Assembly: GCF_030159255.1 (NCBI RefSeq)
Contig: NZ_BSCT01000002.1
Coordinates: 1 to 64,000 of the forward strand
Source of the DNA: Bradyrhizobium sp. SSBR45G
GTDB lineage: Bacteria > Pseudomonadota > Alphaproteobacteria > Rhizobiales > Xanthobacteraceae
DNA length: 64,000 bases
Direction: 5' to 3'
The notes beneath the pieces are model-generated. The model was not told the origin of the DNA. It saw nothing but the letters and a program-made list of their open reading frames with translations, and did not search any database. Below, one piece after another: positions 45,385 to 54,234 of the stretch. The position numbers and the translations under genes were made by a program. Within the stretch, counting starts at the first letter, position 1. Each line of letters begins with the position of its first letter.

Positions 45385-46089
45385 CTAATCCAGATCCGCC
45401 TTCACGCGCGCGAACACGGCGTGGAACATCTCGGTCGTGAGCACGCCGGTGTTCGTGTTGTAGCGGGAGCAGTGATAGCTGTCATACAGCCGGATGCCGC
45501 CGGCCTGGTGCACGGCGCCATGGCCGAAGGGGGCGGCGACGGCGCGCAGGCCGAGCAGCTTCAGCATCGTGTCGTGCGAGATGCGGCCGAGCGCGACGAT
45601 GCTGCGCAGGCGCGGCATCGCGGCGATGCTGGCGCCGAGGAAGCTGCGGCATTGGTTGATCTCGGCGGGCAGGGGCTTGTTCTGTGGCGGCACGCAGCGC
45701 ACCGCGTTGCTGATCCGGCAATCCACCAGCGTCAGCCCGTCGTCCGGACGCGCCTCGAATTTGCCCTTGGCGAAGCCGAACTGCAGCAATGTCCCGTACA
45801 GCAGCTCGCCGGCATAGTCGCCGGTGAACGGCCGGCCGGTGCGGTTGGCGCCCTGCAGGCCCGGCGCGAGCCCCACGATCAGCAGTCGCGCGCTCGCATC
45901 GCCGAACGACGGAACGGGCGCATTGAACCAAGCCGGTTCGCGCGCCCGCTGCGTGTTGCGGAAATCGACCAGACGGGGACACAGCGGACAGTCGCGGTCC
46001 GGATCGGCCGGATGGGCTGCTGGGGGACCTGAGTCCGAATCAGTCTTTCGGGCGCCGCGGGCGACCGTCTTAGTCCTCGAAATCGTCAT
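45385..46089 (-). CDS. Type-5 uracil-DNA glycosylase (UdgB-like)
   Basis: A 234-residue [4Fe-4S] UDG. Motif 1 is GLAPGLQGANRTGRPFTGDYAG, the UDGb signature. The cluster cysteines are CPLCPR at the N-terminus and NAVRCVPPQNKP and later Cys residues (for example INQCRSF); the motif 2 region is around SYHCSRYN. Family 5 enzymes remove uracil, hypoxanthine and xanthine from DNA. It overlaps the upstream NYN gene by 20 bp, so the two are coupled. The first ~30 residues are low-complexity. Confidence 0.9.
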   Translation of the reverse strand: MTISRTKTVARGARKTDSDSGPPAAHPADPDRDCPLCPRLVDFRNTQRAREPAWFNAPVPSFGDASARLLIVGLAPGLQGANRTGRPFTGDYAGELLYGTLLQFGFAKGKFEARPDDGLTLVDCRISNAVRCVPPQNKPLPAEINQCRSFLGASIAAMPRLRSIVALGRISHDTMLKLLGLRAVAAPFGHGAVHQAGGIRLYDSYHCSRYNTNTGVLTTEMFHAVFARVKADLD

Positions 46090-46723
46090 CGCTGGACGTG
46101 GTGGCGGTCGTCGTCGGGGTGCGTGCGGCTGGCACGGTCGAGCGCTGCAGGAATTGAGGGGAGTGGTGGCGCGGCTCGCGCGGGGCGGGGCGTTCGGACG
46201 GATCGCGACCCAGCTTGGACTGCAGCTCGACCAGGTCGGTGAAGACGTCCGCCTGGCGGCGAAGCTCGTCGGCGATCATCGGCGGCTGGCTCGAAATGGT
46301 CGAGATCACGGTGACGCGGACGCCGCGCCGCTGCATCGCTTCCACCAGCGAGCGGAAATCGCCATCACCCGAGAACAGCACCATCTGATCGATGTGCTCG
46401 GCGAGTTCCATGGCATCGACGGCGAGCTCGATGTCCATGTTGCCTTTGACCTTGCGGCGGCCGCTGGCGTCGATGAACTCCTTGGTCGCCTTGGTGACCA
46501 CGGTATAGCCGTTGTAGTCGAGCCAGTCGATCAGGGGACGAATCGAGGAATACTCCTGATCCTCGATGATCGCCGTGTAATAGAACGCACGCAGCAGCGT
46601 GCCGCGGCTCTGAAATTCCTTGAGCAGGCGCTTGTAGTCGATGTCGAAGCCGAGAGTCTTGGCCGTCGCATATAGGTTGGCGCCGTCAATGAAGAGCGCA
46701 ATCTTATTGGTCGAAGATGACAT
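46070..46723 (-). CDS. NYN domain / LabA-like (DUF88) protein
   Basis: A 217-residue protein with a PIN-like NYN nuclease fold: ALFIDGANLYATAKTLGFDIDY (first acidic site), GNMDIELAVDAMELAEHIDQMVLFSGDGDFRSLVE (DxELxxD and SGDGDF metal sites). The C-terminus (about 165-217) is Pro/Thr/Ser-rich and acidic at the very end (SSDDDFED). NYN proteins are RNases in RNA processing or degradation, though the LabA group in cyanobacteria is regulatory. Cotranscription with a DNA glycosylase is suggested by their 20-bp overlap. Confidence 0.9.
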   Translation of the reverse strand: MSSSTNKIALFIDGANLYATAKTLGFDIDYKRLLKEFQSRGTLLRAFYYTAIIEDQEYSSIRPLIDWLDYNGYTVVTKATKEFIDASGRRKVKGNMDIELAVDAMELAEHIDQMVLFSGDGDFRSLVEAMQRRGVRVTVISTISSQPPMIADELRRQADVFTDLVELQSKLGRDPSERPAPREPRHHSPQFLQRSTVPAARTPTTTATTSSDDDFED

Positions 46724-47083
46724 TCAGTGTCTCGCGTTCGGTTAGCTTCTGTTTTTTGGCGCAACTCACGTCGGTCGCGCATTCCATGTCAAGATACTGC
46801 CAAGGGATACTCGCCAAGGCACGGCGCGGTTGGTCTGGTGTGACGTTACCGCAAACGGGAGTGATCGGGGCAACAAAGGCGCACTTGTGACCGCGCAATG
46901 AAGCGTTTTCTTGTCCAAAGCCATGTTCTGCGGCTCCGGAACGCCAGCCAGCAGGGTCTCGGAAGCGAAACCCTTCGCTGGTTAAAGAGACCGGCCGCCA
47001 GTTTGGCCTTGCGAAAACCGGTCAGTCTCTATAACTAGCCCAACATAATCAGCATATTAAGCACACAAAGGACCGGAGCGACA
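46724..47083. other. Divergent NYN/rpoZ intergenic region, 360 bp
   Basis: Holds promoters for both directions. An imperfect hairpin (AGAGAC..GTCTCT and CCGG..CCGG, 46986-47030) precedes CTATAACTAG at 47029-47038, so an RNA starting here would carry or pass this structure. No gene visible. Confidence 0.45.
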
Positions 47084-47476
47084 ATGGCGCGCGTCACTGT
47101 GGAAGATTGTATCGATAAGGTCGACAACCGGTTCGACCTGGTCCTCCTGGCCGCGCACCGCGCGCGCATGATCTCGTCCGGTTCACAACTTACAATTGAT
47201 AGAGATAATGACAAGAATCCCGTTGTTGCACTCCGGGAGATTGCGGATTCGACCATTTCTCCCGAGGATCTGAAGGAAGAACTGGTGCATTCGCTGCAGA
47301 AGTTCGTCGAGGTCGACGAGCCGGAGCCCGACACGGTGCCGCTGATCGGCTCCGCCGGCGCCAGCGTCGATGCCGACGACACCGAGGTCGCCGTCGAGCG
47401 CATGACCGAGGAAGAGCTGCTGAAGGGTCTCGAGGGTCTCGCTCCGCCGGAAGAGCAGCCGGAAGAGGATGAGTGA
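47084..47476 (+). CDS. rpoZ: RNA polymerase subunit omega
   Basis: A 130-residue RpoZ with N-terminal [28 protein letters not shown] and the [11 protein letters not shown] segment, the conserved polymerase-binding core. An acidic C-terminal tail (about 75-130, [24 protein letters not shown]) is typical of alphaproteobacteria. Omega stabilises polymerase and contributes to ppGpp binding, matching its position beside rsh. Confidence 0.97.
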   Translation: MARVTVEDCIDKVDNRFDLVLLAAHRARMISSGSQLTIDRDNDKNPVVALREIADSTISPEDLKEELVHSLQKFVEVDEPEPDTVPLIGSAGASVDADDTEVAVERMTEEELLKGLEGLAPPEEQPEEDE

Positions 47477-47526
47477 CGCACTCTTCTCACCGTCCGCGTG
47501 AGATCAGATCAACTTGTGAGAATGTG

Positions 47527-47558
47527 AAGGCCCGGACCTCGTCCGGGCCTTTGCATTT
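47527..47558 (+). terminator. Rho-independent terminator after rpoZ
   Basis: An 11-bp perfect stem (AAGGCCCGGAC, its complement at 47541-47551) with a CTC loop is followed by TGCATTT. It separates rpoZ from rsh, which therefore needs its own promoter or read-through. Confidence 0.82.
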
Positions 47559-47647
47559 GAACGTGATTTCGTGATTACCATAGGAACGCGGCAGTCGCCT
47601 GCCGTCCGGCGGATTCGGTCCCAAAGATAAAGGTTTAGTCATTTTCC

Positions 47648-49957
47648 ATGGTGGTTCCGGGCCACACTCCTCAGCAGATGCAGGCGGCGGCCGAATCGGC
47701 CGCATTGGCGCCTGCGCCGCCTGCTGCTGAGCGGCCGCGGCCGCAGAAGCCGCGTTCGCGCATGATGCGGCAGTATGATCTCGTCGAGCGGGTCCGCTCC
47801 TACAATCCGGATACGAACGAGGATCTGCTCAACCGGGCCTATGTCTATGCGATGAAGGCGCACGGGTCGCAGACCCGCGCCTCGGGCGATCCTTATTTCA
47901 CCCATCCGCTCGAGGTCGCGGCCATTTTGACCGACCTCAAGCTCGACGATGCCACCATCGTCGCGGCCTTGCTGCATGACACCATCGAGGACACCGAGGC
48001 GACCCGCGCGGAGATCGACCGCTTCTTTGGGCCCGAGATCGGCGCGCTGGTCGAGGGCCTGACCAAGCTGAAGCGGCTCGAGCTGGTCTCGCGCGAGGCC
48101 AAGCAGGCCGAGAACCTGCGCAAGCTGCTGCTGGCGATCGCCGATGATGTGCGTGTGCTGCTGGTCAAGCTCGCCGATCGCTTGCACAACATGCGCACGC
48201 TGGAATTCGTGCCGGAAGCCTCGCGCCGGCGCATCGCCGAGGAGACGCTCGACATCTACGCGCCGCTGGCGGGGCGCATGGGCATGCAGGAGATGCGCGA
48301 GGAGCTCGAGGATCTCTCGTTCCGAACGCTCGATCCGCAGGCCTATGGCGTGGTGATGCAGCGGCTCGACGCCCTGGCGGATCGCAACCGCAACCTGATC
48401 GGCGAGATCGAGAGCCAGCTTTCGCGCAAGTTTCGCGACCACGGCCTGACCGCGCGCGTGTTCGGCCGCCGCAAGCGGCCGTTCTCGATCTGGACGAAGA
48501 TGGAGCGCAAGTCGATCGGCTTCGAGCAGCTGTCCGACATCTTCGGTTTCCGGGTCATCATGCCGGATCTCGAATCCTGCTACCGCGCGCTCGGCATCGT
48601 GCATACGACCTGGCCGGTCGTGCCGGGGCGCTTCAAGGACTACATCTCGACGCCCAAGCAGAACGACTATCGCTCGATCCACACCACCGTGATCGGCCCC
48701 GGCAAGCAGCGCGTCGAGCTGCAGATCCGCACCGAGGACATGGACCAGATCGCCGAGCTCGGCATCGCCGCCCACGCCTTCTACAAGGACGACGTCGCCT
48801 CGCCGACGGAGCGGCTCAAGCGCGAATCCAACGCCTTCGCCTGGCTGCGCCACACCATCGGGATTCTCTCCGAAAGCGCCAATCCGGAGGAGTTCCTCGA
48901 GCACACCAAGCTTGAGCTGTTTCACGATCAGGTGTTCTGCTTCACCCCCAAGGGAAAGCTGATCGCGCTGCCGCGCCACGCCAACGTGATCGACTTCGCC
49001 TATGCCGTGCATACCGACGTCGGCAACAGCGCCGTCGGCTGCAAGATCAACGGTAAGTTCGCGGCGCTGTCGTCGGAGCTGCAGAACGGCGACGAGGTGG
49101 AGGTGCTGACCTCCGATGCGCAGTCGGCGCCGCCCTCGGCCTGGGAGACGCTCGCCATCACCGGCAAGGCGCGGGCGGCGATCCGGCGGGCCACCCGCAC
49201 CGCCGTGCGCGATCAATATGCCGGGCTCGGCCGCCGCATCGTCGAACGCCTGTTCGAGCGCACCAAGCTCGAATATGCCGACGACAAGCTCAAGGGCGCG
49301 TTGCCGCGCCTGGCGCGCGCCTCGGTCGAGGACGTGATGGCGGCGGTCGGCCGCGGCGAGATCAAGGCCTCCGACGTCGCCCGCGCGATGTATCCGGACT
49401 ACAAGGAAGAGCGCGTCGTGCGCTACGGCGCCAAGAAGACGGCCGCGCCGGCAACCGCCGCCAAGTCGCCCACGACGCCGGCCACCGAGCCTCACCGCGG
49501 TCCGTTCGCGATTCCAATCAGCGGCCTGAACTCCGGCCTGCCGGTGAAGTTCGCGCCCAATGGCGGCGCCGTTCCCGGCGACCGCATCGTCGGCATCGTC
49601 ACGCCGGGCGAGGGGATCACGATCTATCCGATCCAGTCGCCGGCGCTGAAGGATTTCGAGGACGAGCCGGAGCGCTGGCTCGATGTGCGCTGGGACGTCG
49701 ACGAGACATCGCCGCAACGCTTCCCGGCGCGGATCCGCGTCGAGAACGTCAACGAGCCCGGCAGCCTCGCCCAGGTCGCGACCGTGATCGCCGAGCATGA
49801 CGGCAACATCGACAATATCAGCATGAGCCGCCGCTCGCCGGACTTCACCGAGCTGACGATCGATCTCGAGGTCTACGACCTCAAGCATCTCTCGGCGATC
49901 ATCAACCAGCTGCGCGCCAAGACCATCGTGGCGAGGGTCGACCGCGTGAATGGCTAG
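47648..49957 (+). CDS. rsh: Bifunctional (p)ppGpp synthetase/hydrolase Rsh
   Basis: A 769-residue SpoT/RelA-type enzyme that makes and degrades the stringent alarmone. The HD hydrolase site is intact (HPLEVAAIL..LLHDTIEDT, about residues 83-115), and the synthetase has RFKDYISTPKQNDYRSIHT with KLADRLHNMRT before it. TGS (VFCFTPKGKLIALP) and C-terminal ACT (RIRVENVNEPGSLAQVATVIAEHDGNI) domains follow. ATG 47648 is used; MMRQYDLVERV at 47762 is another possible start. Its stop overlaps the convergent tetR stop by 4 bp. Confidence 0.96.
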   Translation: MVVPGHTPQQMQAAAESAALAPAPPAAERPRPQKPRSRMMRQYDLVERVRSYNPDTNEDLLNRAYVYAMKAHGSQTRASGDPYFTHPLEVAAILTDLKLDDATIVAALLHDTIEDTEATRAEIDRFFGPEIGALVEGLTKLKRLELVSREAKQAENLRKLLLAIADDVRVLLVKLADRLHNMRTLEFVPEASRRRIAEETLDIYAPLAGRMGMQEMREELEDLSFRTLDPQAYGVVMQRLDALADRNRNLIGEIESQLSRKFRDHGLTARVFGRRKRPFSIWTKMERKSIGFEQLSDIFGFRVIMPDLESCYRALGIVHTTWPVVPGRFKDYISTPKQNDYRSIHTTVIGPGKQRVELQIRTEDMDQIAELGIAAHAFYKDDVASPTERLKRESNAFAWLRHTIGILSESANPEEFLEHTKLELFHDQVFCFTPKGKLIALPRHANVIDFAYAVHTDVGNSAVGCKINGKFAALSSELQNGDEVEVLTSDAQSAPPSAWETLAITGKARAAIRRATRTAVRDQYAGLGRRIVERLFERTKLEYADDKLKGALPRLARASVEDVMAAVGRGEIKASDVARAMYPDYKEERVVRYGAKKTAAPATAAKSPTTPATEPHRGPFAIPISGLNSGLPVKFAPNGGAVPGDRIVGIVTPGEGITIYPIQSPALKDFEDEPERWLDVRWDVDETSPQRFPARIRVENVNEPGSLAQVATVIAEHDGNIDNISMSRRSPDFTELTIDLEVYDLKHLSAIINQLRAKTIVARVDRVNG

Positions 49958-50646
49958 GGCGACGGATCTGCTCGTCGCGTAAGTGTGCCGATGCCGGCGA
50001 GGATGAGGTCGATGCCGGCAAGAAACTGCTCCCGATCGTCGTGGTCGCGCAGCTCGTCGGCGACCTGCCGGACAAAGGCAAACTCGGTTGGGTCGAGGTG
50101 CGCCCACCGGTTCGCCACGTTGGCCAGAAACGCCGATCGGTCCGCTTCGGCGTGAGCCTGGCGCGCATTGGCCGCGTTCTGTGCGGCGACGCCCAGCATG
50201 TAGTTGATGAGTGCGGACCAGCAGTTGAACAAAGCGCGCTCGGGCACGCCGAGCGCCTGCACGCTGCGGCCGATCATTTCCGAGATGCGCAACGCGGCCG
50301 GCTGCGCCGGATTCCGGAACAGTTGGCCGCCGAGCCAGGAATGCGCGTCGATCGCGTCGAACACGGCGAGCGCAACGGCGCGGATTGCTCGCTTCGGCTC
50401 CATATCGTTGCCGGGCTCGGCCACAAGTCGGGCGATGATCTCCTCCGTTGCCGCTGCCAGCAAATCTTCCTTGTCGGCGACGTGCCAGAAGATGGCGCCG
50501 CTGCCGGTTGCGAGGCGGGCTGAAAGTGCGCGGAAGGTGAGAGCATGCTCGCCGTCGCGATCGAGGATCTCGATCGCGGCGCGGACGATCTGCGCCTTCG
50601 ACAGCGCGTGGGCGCGCCGTCGGCCCTGCTGAGGTCTGGTCGTCAT
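49954..50646 (-). CDS. TetR-family regulator (TetR-class C-terminal domain)
   Basis: A 230-residue repressor. The DNA-binding domain (SKAQIVRAAIEILDRDGEHALTFRALSARLATGSGAIFWHVADKEDLL) resembles tetracycline-repressor-type TetR rather than AcrR. The C-terminal half is an all-helical ligand domain. ATG 50646 starts MTTRPQQ; ATG 50655 is possible. It faces a flavin monooxygenase, with two matching dyads between them. Confidence 0.9.
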   Translation of the reverse strand: MTTRPQQGRRRAHALSKAQIVRAAIEILDRDGEHALTFRALSARLATGSGAIFWHVADKEDLLAAATEEIIARLVAEPGNDMEPKRAIRAVALAVFDAIDAHSWLGGQLFRNPAQPAALRISEMIGRSVQALGVPERALFNCWSALINYMLGVAAQNAANARQAHAEADRSAFLANVANRWAHLDPTEFAFVRQVADELRDHDDREQFLAGIDLILAGIGTLTRRADPSP

Positions 50647-50666
50647 CGCCGGCATCTTGACAGAAC

Positions 50667-50681
50667 TGGAACGACGTTCCA
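50667..50681. promoter_or_regulatory. Palindromic operator 1 (tetR/FAD monooxygenase)
   Basis: TGGAACGACGTTCCA is a perfect dyad in the divergent promoter. It shares GGAAC/GTTCC half-sites with operator 2 at 50693-50709; centres are 27 bp apart. The likely binding site of the adjacent TetR protein. Confidence 0.75.
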
Positions 50682-50692
50682 ACACTAAAGCA

Positions 50693-50709
50693 ATGGAACG
50701 TTGTTCCAT
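50693..50709. promoter_or_regulatory. Palindromic operator 2 (tetR/FAD monooxygenase)
   Basis: ATGGAACGTTGTTCCAT is a 7-3-7 perfect dyad 12 bp from operator 1. It lies 20 bp before the monooxygenase start, where binding would block transcription or initiation. Confidence 0.75.
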
Positions 50710-50729
50710 TCAAATAGGAGGGCGCTGTA

Positions 50730-51881
50730 ATGAGTCGGGTCACGATCGTGGGGGCGGGTCTCGGCGGCCTCACTCTTGCGCGCGTTCTGCATGTGCATGG
50801 CATTGAAGCCACGGTATACGAGGCGGAGCCGTCGGCCGGCGCGCGCGAGCAGGGCGGTCTGCTCGACATCCATGCGGAGGATGGGCAGCTCGCATTGAAG
50901 GCGGCCGGTCTGTTCGATGCGTTCGTCGATCTGATCTGCCATGGCAAAGCAGCGACGCGGGTAGCTGATCGCGAGGGGCGGCTGCTGTTCGAACAGCCCG
51001 ACGATGGCCTGAAGGGCCGTCCCGAGGTGCTGCGCGGAGAGTTGCGGCGCATCCTGCTCGAGTCGCTGCCGGAGGGAGCCGTGCAGTGGGGCCGCAAGGT
51101 GGTCGGCGTCAGGTCCCTCGGAGGAGGCCGGCACCAGCTGACCTTCACCGACGGCGCGATGGTGGACACCGATCTCCTCGTCGGAGCCGACGGCGCCTGG
51201 TCGAGGGTCAGGTCACGGCTGTCCGCCGCCCAGCCCAGCTATGTCGGCACGTCGTTCGTCGAAACCCGTCTGCATGACGTCGACCGGCATCATGCCGCCG
51301 CCGCGGCTGCTGTCGGCGATGGCGCACTGTTTGCGCTGGCGCCGGGACGGGGCATCATGGCGCATCGCGAGCCCGATGACGTCCTGCACGCCTATGTGGC
51401 ATTGGTCCGCCCCGCCGAATGGTTTGCCGACATCGATTTCGACGATGCCAGCGCAGCGATCGCGCGGGTTGCGGCCGAATTCGACGGATGGTCGCCGGCG
51501 CTGACCGCGCTCATAACGGCCAGCGAGACCAGGCCGGTCCTGCGCATGCTCCACACGCTGCCGATCGGGCATCGCTGGGAGCGCGTTCCCGGTGTGACGC
51601 TGATCGGTGACGCCGCGCACCTGATGCCGCCTGCGGGCGACGGCGCCAATCTGGCGATGCTGGACGGCGCCGAGCTTGCGCAGGCCATCGCGGCGCACCC
51701 GGACGATGCCGACGCAGCGCTGACCGTCTACGAGGCGGCGATGTTTTCGCGCAGCAGGTCAACCGCCGCGGGTGCGCATGAGATGCTCGGACTTTGCCTC
51801 CGCGACGATGCTCCATTCGGGCTGATCGAGTTCTTCAATGGCGCCGCCCTCGCTTCCGAGCCTGACATCCCGACGGCTTGA
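50730..51881 (+). CDS. FAD-dependent monooxygenase, TetX-like
   Basis: A 383-residue class A flavoprotein monooxygenase. FAD motifs: VGAGLGGLTLARVLHVHGIEATVYE, VGADGAWSRVRSRL and LIGDAAHLMPPAGDGANLAMLDG. The GDAAHLMPP segment and overall length resemble TetX-type monooxygenases. With a TetR-class regulator this suggests an inducible drug- or aromatic-modifying enzyme. The actual substrate is unknown. ATAGGAGGG before ATG 50730 is a strong ribosome-binding site. Confidence 0.88.
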   Translation: MSRVTIVGAGLGGLTLARVLHVHGIEATVYEAEPSAGAREQGGLLDIHAEDGQLALKAAGLFDAFVDLICHGKAATRVADREGRLLFEQPDDGLKGRPEVLRGELRRILLESLPEGAVQWGRKVVGVRSLGGGRHQLTFTDGAMVDTDLLVGADGAWSRVRSRLSAAQPSYVGTSFVETRLHDVDRHHAAAAAAVGDGALFALAPGRGIMAHREPDDVLHAYVALVRPAEWFADIDFDDASAAIARVAAEFDGWSPALTALITASETRPVLRMLHTLPIGHRWERVPGVTLIGDAAHLMPPAGDGANLAMLDGAELAQAIAAHPDDADAALTVYEAAMFSRSRSTAAGAHEMLGLCLRDDAPFGLIEFFNGAALASEPDIPTA

Positions 51882-52004
51882 TCCGAAACGGACGGCGGAG
51901 CGGGCCGGATCGGTCAAAGGTGCCCTGCAGCTTTCGCTGCGGCTTCCCGGCGGAAGATGATGTAGACATCGAGCATCCACCCCTAAGACCTCCGCGAGCC
52001 TGCC

Positions 52005-52772
52005 ATGCCCACTGCTCTCCCGCTGCGCCTCGGCGTCAATGTCGACCATGTCGCCACCCTGCGCAATGCGCGGGGCGGCCGCGCGCCGGATCCGGTGCGC
52101 GCGGCGCTGCTCGCGATCGAGGCCGGCGCCGACGGCATCACCGCGCATCTGCGCGAGGACCGGCGGCACATCCGCGATGACGACATGGCGCGGCTGAAGG
52201 CCGAGATTTCCAAGCCGCTGAACTTCGAGATGGCCGCCACCGACGAGATGGTGCAGATCGCGCTCGCGACCCGGCCGCATGCCTGCTGCCTGGTGCCCGA
52301 GCGGCGCGAGGAGCTCACCACCGAAGGGGGGCTCGACGTGGTCGGTCAGCACAACGCGCTCGCCCCCGCAATCGCCAGGCTGAGCGAGGCCGGCATCCGG
52401 GTCTCGCTGTTCATCGCCGCGGACCCCGCCCAGATCGAGATGGCCGCGCGGCTGCGCGCGCCCGTCATCGAGATTCATACCGGCGGCTGGTGCGATGCGA
52501 TCACCGACGGCCATCATGACAAGGCTGCGGCGGAGTGGGAGCGGATCGTGGCCGGCGCCCGGCAGGCCTATGCGGCAGGGCTCGAGGTCCATGCCGGCCA
52601 CGGGCTCGACTATGCCACCGCCGAGCAGATCGCGGCGCTGCCCGAGATTCGCGAGCTCAACATCGGTTACTTCATGATGGGGGAGGCGCTGTTCGTTGGT
52701 CTGGCCGAGAGCGTGCGAACCATGCGCGCGGCGATGGATCGCGGCCGCGCCCGGCTGGGGACGGCGGCATGA
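52005..52772 (+). CDS. pdxJ: Pyridoxine 5'-phosphate synthase
   Basis: A 255-residue PdxJ that condenses 1-deoxyxylulose 5-phosphate and 3-amino-2-oxopropyl phosphate. Signature [19 protein letters not shown] at the N-terminus, HLREDRRHI, and [13 protein letters not shown] near the C-terminus. Its stop overlaps acpS as ATGA. First gene of pdxJ-acpS, then lepB-rnc-era. Confidence 0.96.
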   Translation: MPTALPLRLGVNVDHVATLRNARGGRAPDPVRAALLAIEAGADGITAHLREDRRHIRDDDMARLKAEISKPLNFEMAATDEMVQIALATRPHACCLVPERREELTTEGGLDVVGQHNALAPAIARLSEAGIRVSLFIAADPAQIEMAARLRAPVIEIHTGGWCDAITDGHHDKAAAEWERIVAGARQAYAAGLEVHAGHGLDYATAEQIAALPEIRELNIGYFMMGEALFVGLAESVRTMRAAMDRGRARLGTAA

Positions 52773-53188
52773 TCATCGGCATCGGCTCCGACCTGATCGA
52801 CATCCGCCGCGTCGCCGAGGTGATGGAGCGTCACGGCGAGCGTTTCCTGAACCGTATCTTCACCGCCACCGAGCGTGCCAAGGCCGGGCGGCGGGCCAAG
52901 AACGAGAAGATGGTCGTCGCCACCTATGCCAAGCGATTCGCCGCCAAGGAGGCCTGCGCCAAGGCGCTGGGCACCGGCATCCGCCACGGCGTGTGGTGGC
53001 GCGACATGGGCGTGGTCAACCTGCCGGGCGGCCGGCCGACCATGCACCTCACGGGCGGCGCAGCCGAACGGCTGAAGGCGCTGACCCCCGAGGGGCTCGA
53101 GGCCAGGATCGACCTGTCGATCACCGACGACTGGCCGCTGGCGCAGGCTTTCGTCATCATATCGGCGGTGCCCAGGGGGCCGTCGTGA
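52769..53188 (+). CDS. acpS: Holo-[acyl-carrier-protein] synthase
   Basis: A 139-residue AcpS that transfers 4'-phosphopantetheine to ACP. The acidic metal site is [13 protein letters not shown], and [16 protein letters not shown] supplies the second. ATG 52769 overlaps the pdxJ stop. pdxJ-acpS linkage is typical of proteobacteria. Confidence 0.95.
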   Translation: MIIGIGSDLIDIRRVAEVMERHGERFLNRIFTATERAKAGRRAKNEKMVVATYAKRFAAKEACAKALGTGIRHGVWWRDMGVVNLPGGRPTMHLTGGAAERLKALTPEGLEARIDLSITDDWPLAQAFVIISAVPRGPS

Positions 53189-53472
53189 CGTCGCCCGGGG
53201 GGCGACGAAAACAAAAATGCAATTGATTCCAGCGTGTTATGTTATTTTGATGCGGCCCTTGATTGCGCGGCCCCGCGCAGTCGTCTAAAACCCGCTGGGA
53301 TCGAACCGGCAGCACCACAGGCGGATTCCGGCGCAACCGGAATTGGCCTTAACCACCAGAATCAGGACAGACTCCCTTAAGCCGCGGAACGGTACGTTGT
53401 TCGCGGACGGAGGGGTGTTATGCAACGGCTGGCGAATCGTCGGACCATTCGCCCAGGGACATTGAAAGAGCG

Positions 53473-54234
53473 ATGAGCGTGACCTCCGGAACCAAGACTG
53501 ACAGCGGCGTCGGTGAAACCGTTCGTGTCGTCGTTCATGCCCTCCTGATCGCGCTGGTGATCCGTACCTTCCTGTTCCAGCCCTTCAACATCCCCTCTGG
53601 ATCGATGAAGGCGACGCTGCTGGTCGGCGACTATCTGTTCGTGTCGAAATATTCGTACGGCTACAGCCATTTCTCGATTCCGCAGTCGCCCAACATCTTC
53701 GCGGGGCGCATCTTCGGCTCCGAGCCGAGGCGGGGCGACATCGTGGTGTTCCGGCTGCCGAAGGACACCGAGATCGACTACATCAAGCGCGTGATCGGCC
53801 TGCCCGGCGACCGCGTCCAGATGCGCGACGGCCTGCTCTACATCAACGACGTGCCGGTTCAGCGCGAGCGGCTGACCGATTTCGTCGGCGAGGATCCCTG
53901 CGGCACCGCCGATTCGATCGCGCGCGTGAAGCGCTGGAAGGAGACGCTGCCGAACGGCGTCAGCTACGAGTCGCTGGATTGCTTCGACCACGGACCTTAC
54001 GATAATACGGACGTCTATACGGTGCCGCCCGGCAACTTCTTCATGATGGGCGACAACCGCGACAACTCGACGGACAGCCGCGTGCCGCTGGCGGTCGGCT
54101 ACGTTCCGTTCGAAAACATCATCGGCCGCGCCCAGATGATCTTCTTCTCCATTCGAGAGGGTGAGCATGCTTGGGCGTTCTGGCGCTGGCCGATGTCCAT
54201 CCGTTGGGAACGTCTGTTCAAAATCGTGCGATGA
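53473..54234 (+). CDS. lepB: Signal peptidase I
   Basis: A 253-residue leader peptidase. An N-terminal transmembrane segment (VVVHALLIALVIRTFLFQPF) precedes the catalytic serine in IPSGSMKATLLVGDYL, then the lysine in DYIKRVIGLPGDRV and the GDNRDNSTDSR box. Cleaves Sec/Tat signal peptides, including those of the porins here. Its stop overlaps rnc (ATGA). Confidence 0.97.
   Translation: MSVTSGTKTDSGVGETVRVVVHALLIALVIRTFLFQPFNIPSGSMKATLLVGDYLFVSKYSYGYSHFSIPQSPNIFAGRIFGSEPRRGDIVVFRLPKDTEIDYIKRVIGLPGDRVQMRDGLLYINDVPVQRERLTDFVGEDPCGTADSIARVKRWKETLPNGVSYESLDCFDHGPYDNTDVYTVPPGNFFMMGDNRDNSTDSRVPLAVGYVPFENIIGRAQMIFFSIREGEHAWAFWRWPMSIRWERLFKIVR

Noticed and set aside
47639..51169. A 1176-codon open frame on the minus strand across rsh and the tetR region
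   Set aside because: It is antisense to a clear Rsh gene with intact domains; the predicted protein is His/Arg/Asp-rich low complexity. Long antisense frames are expected in GC-rich genes with strong codon bias.
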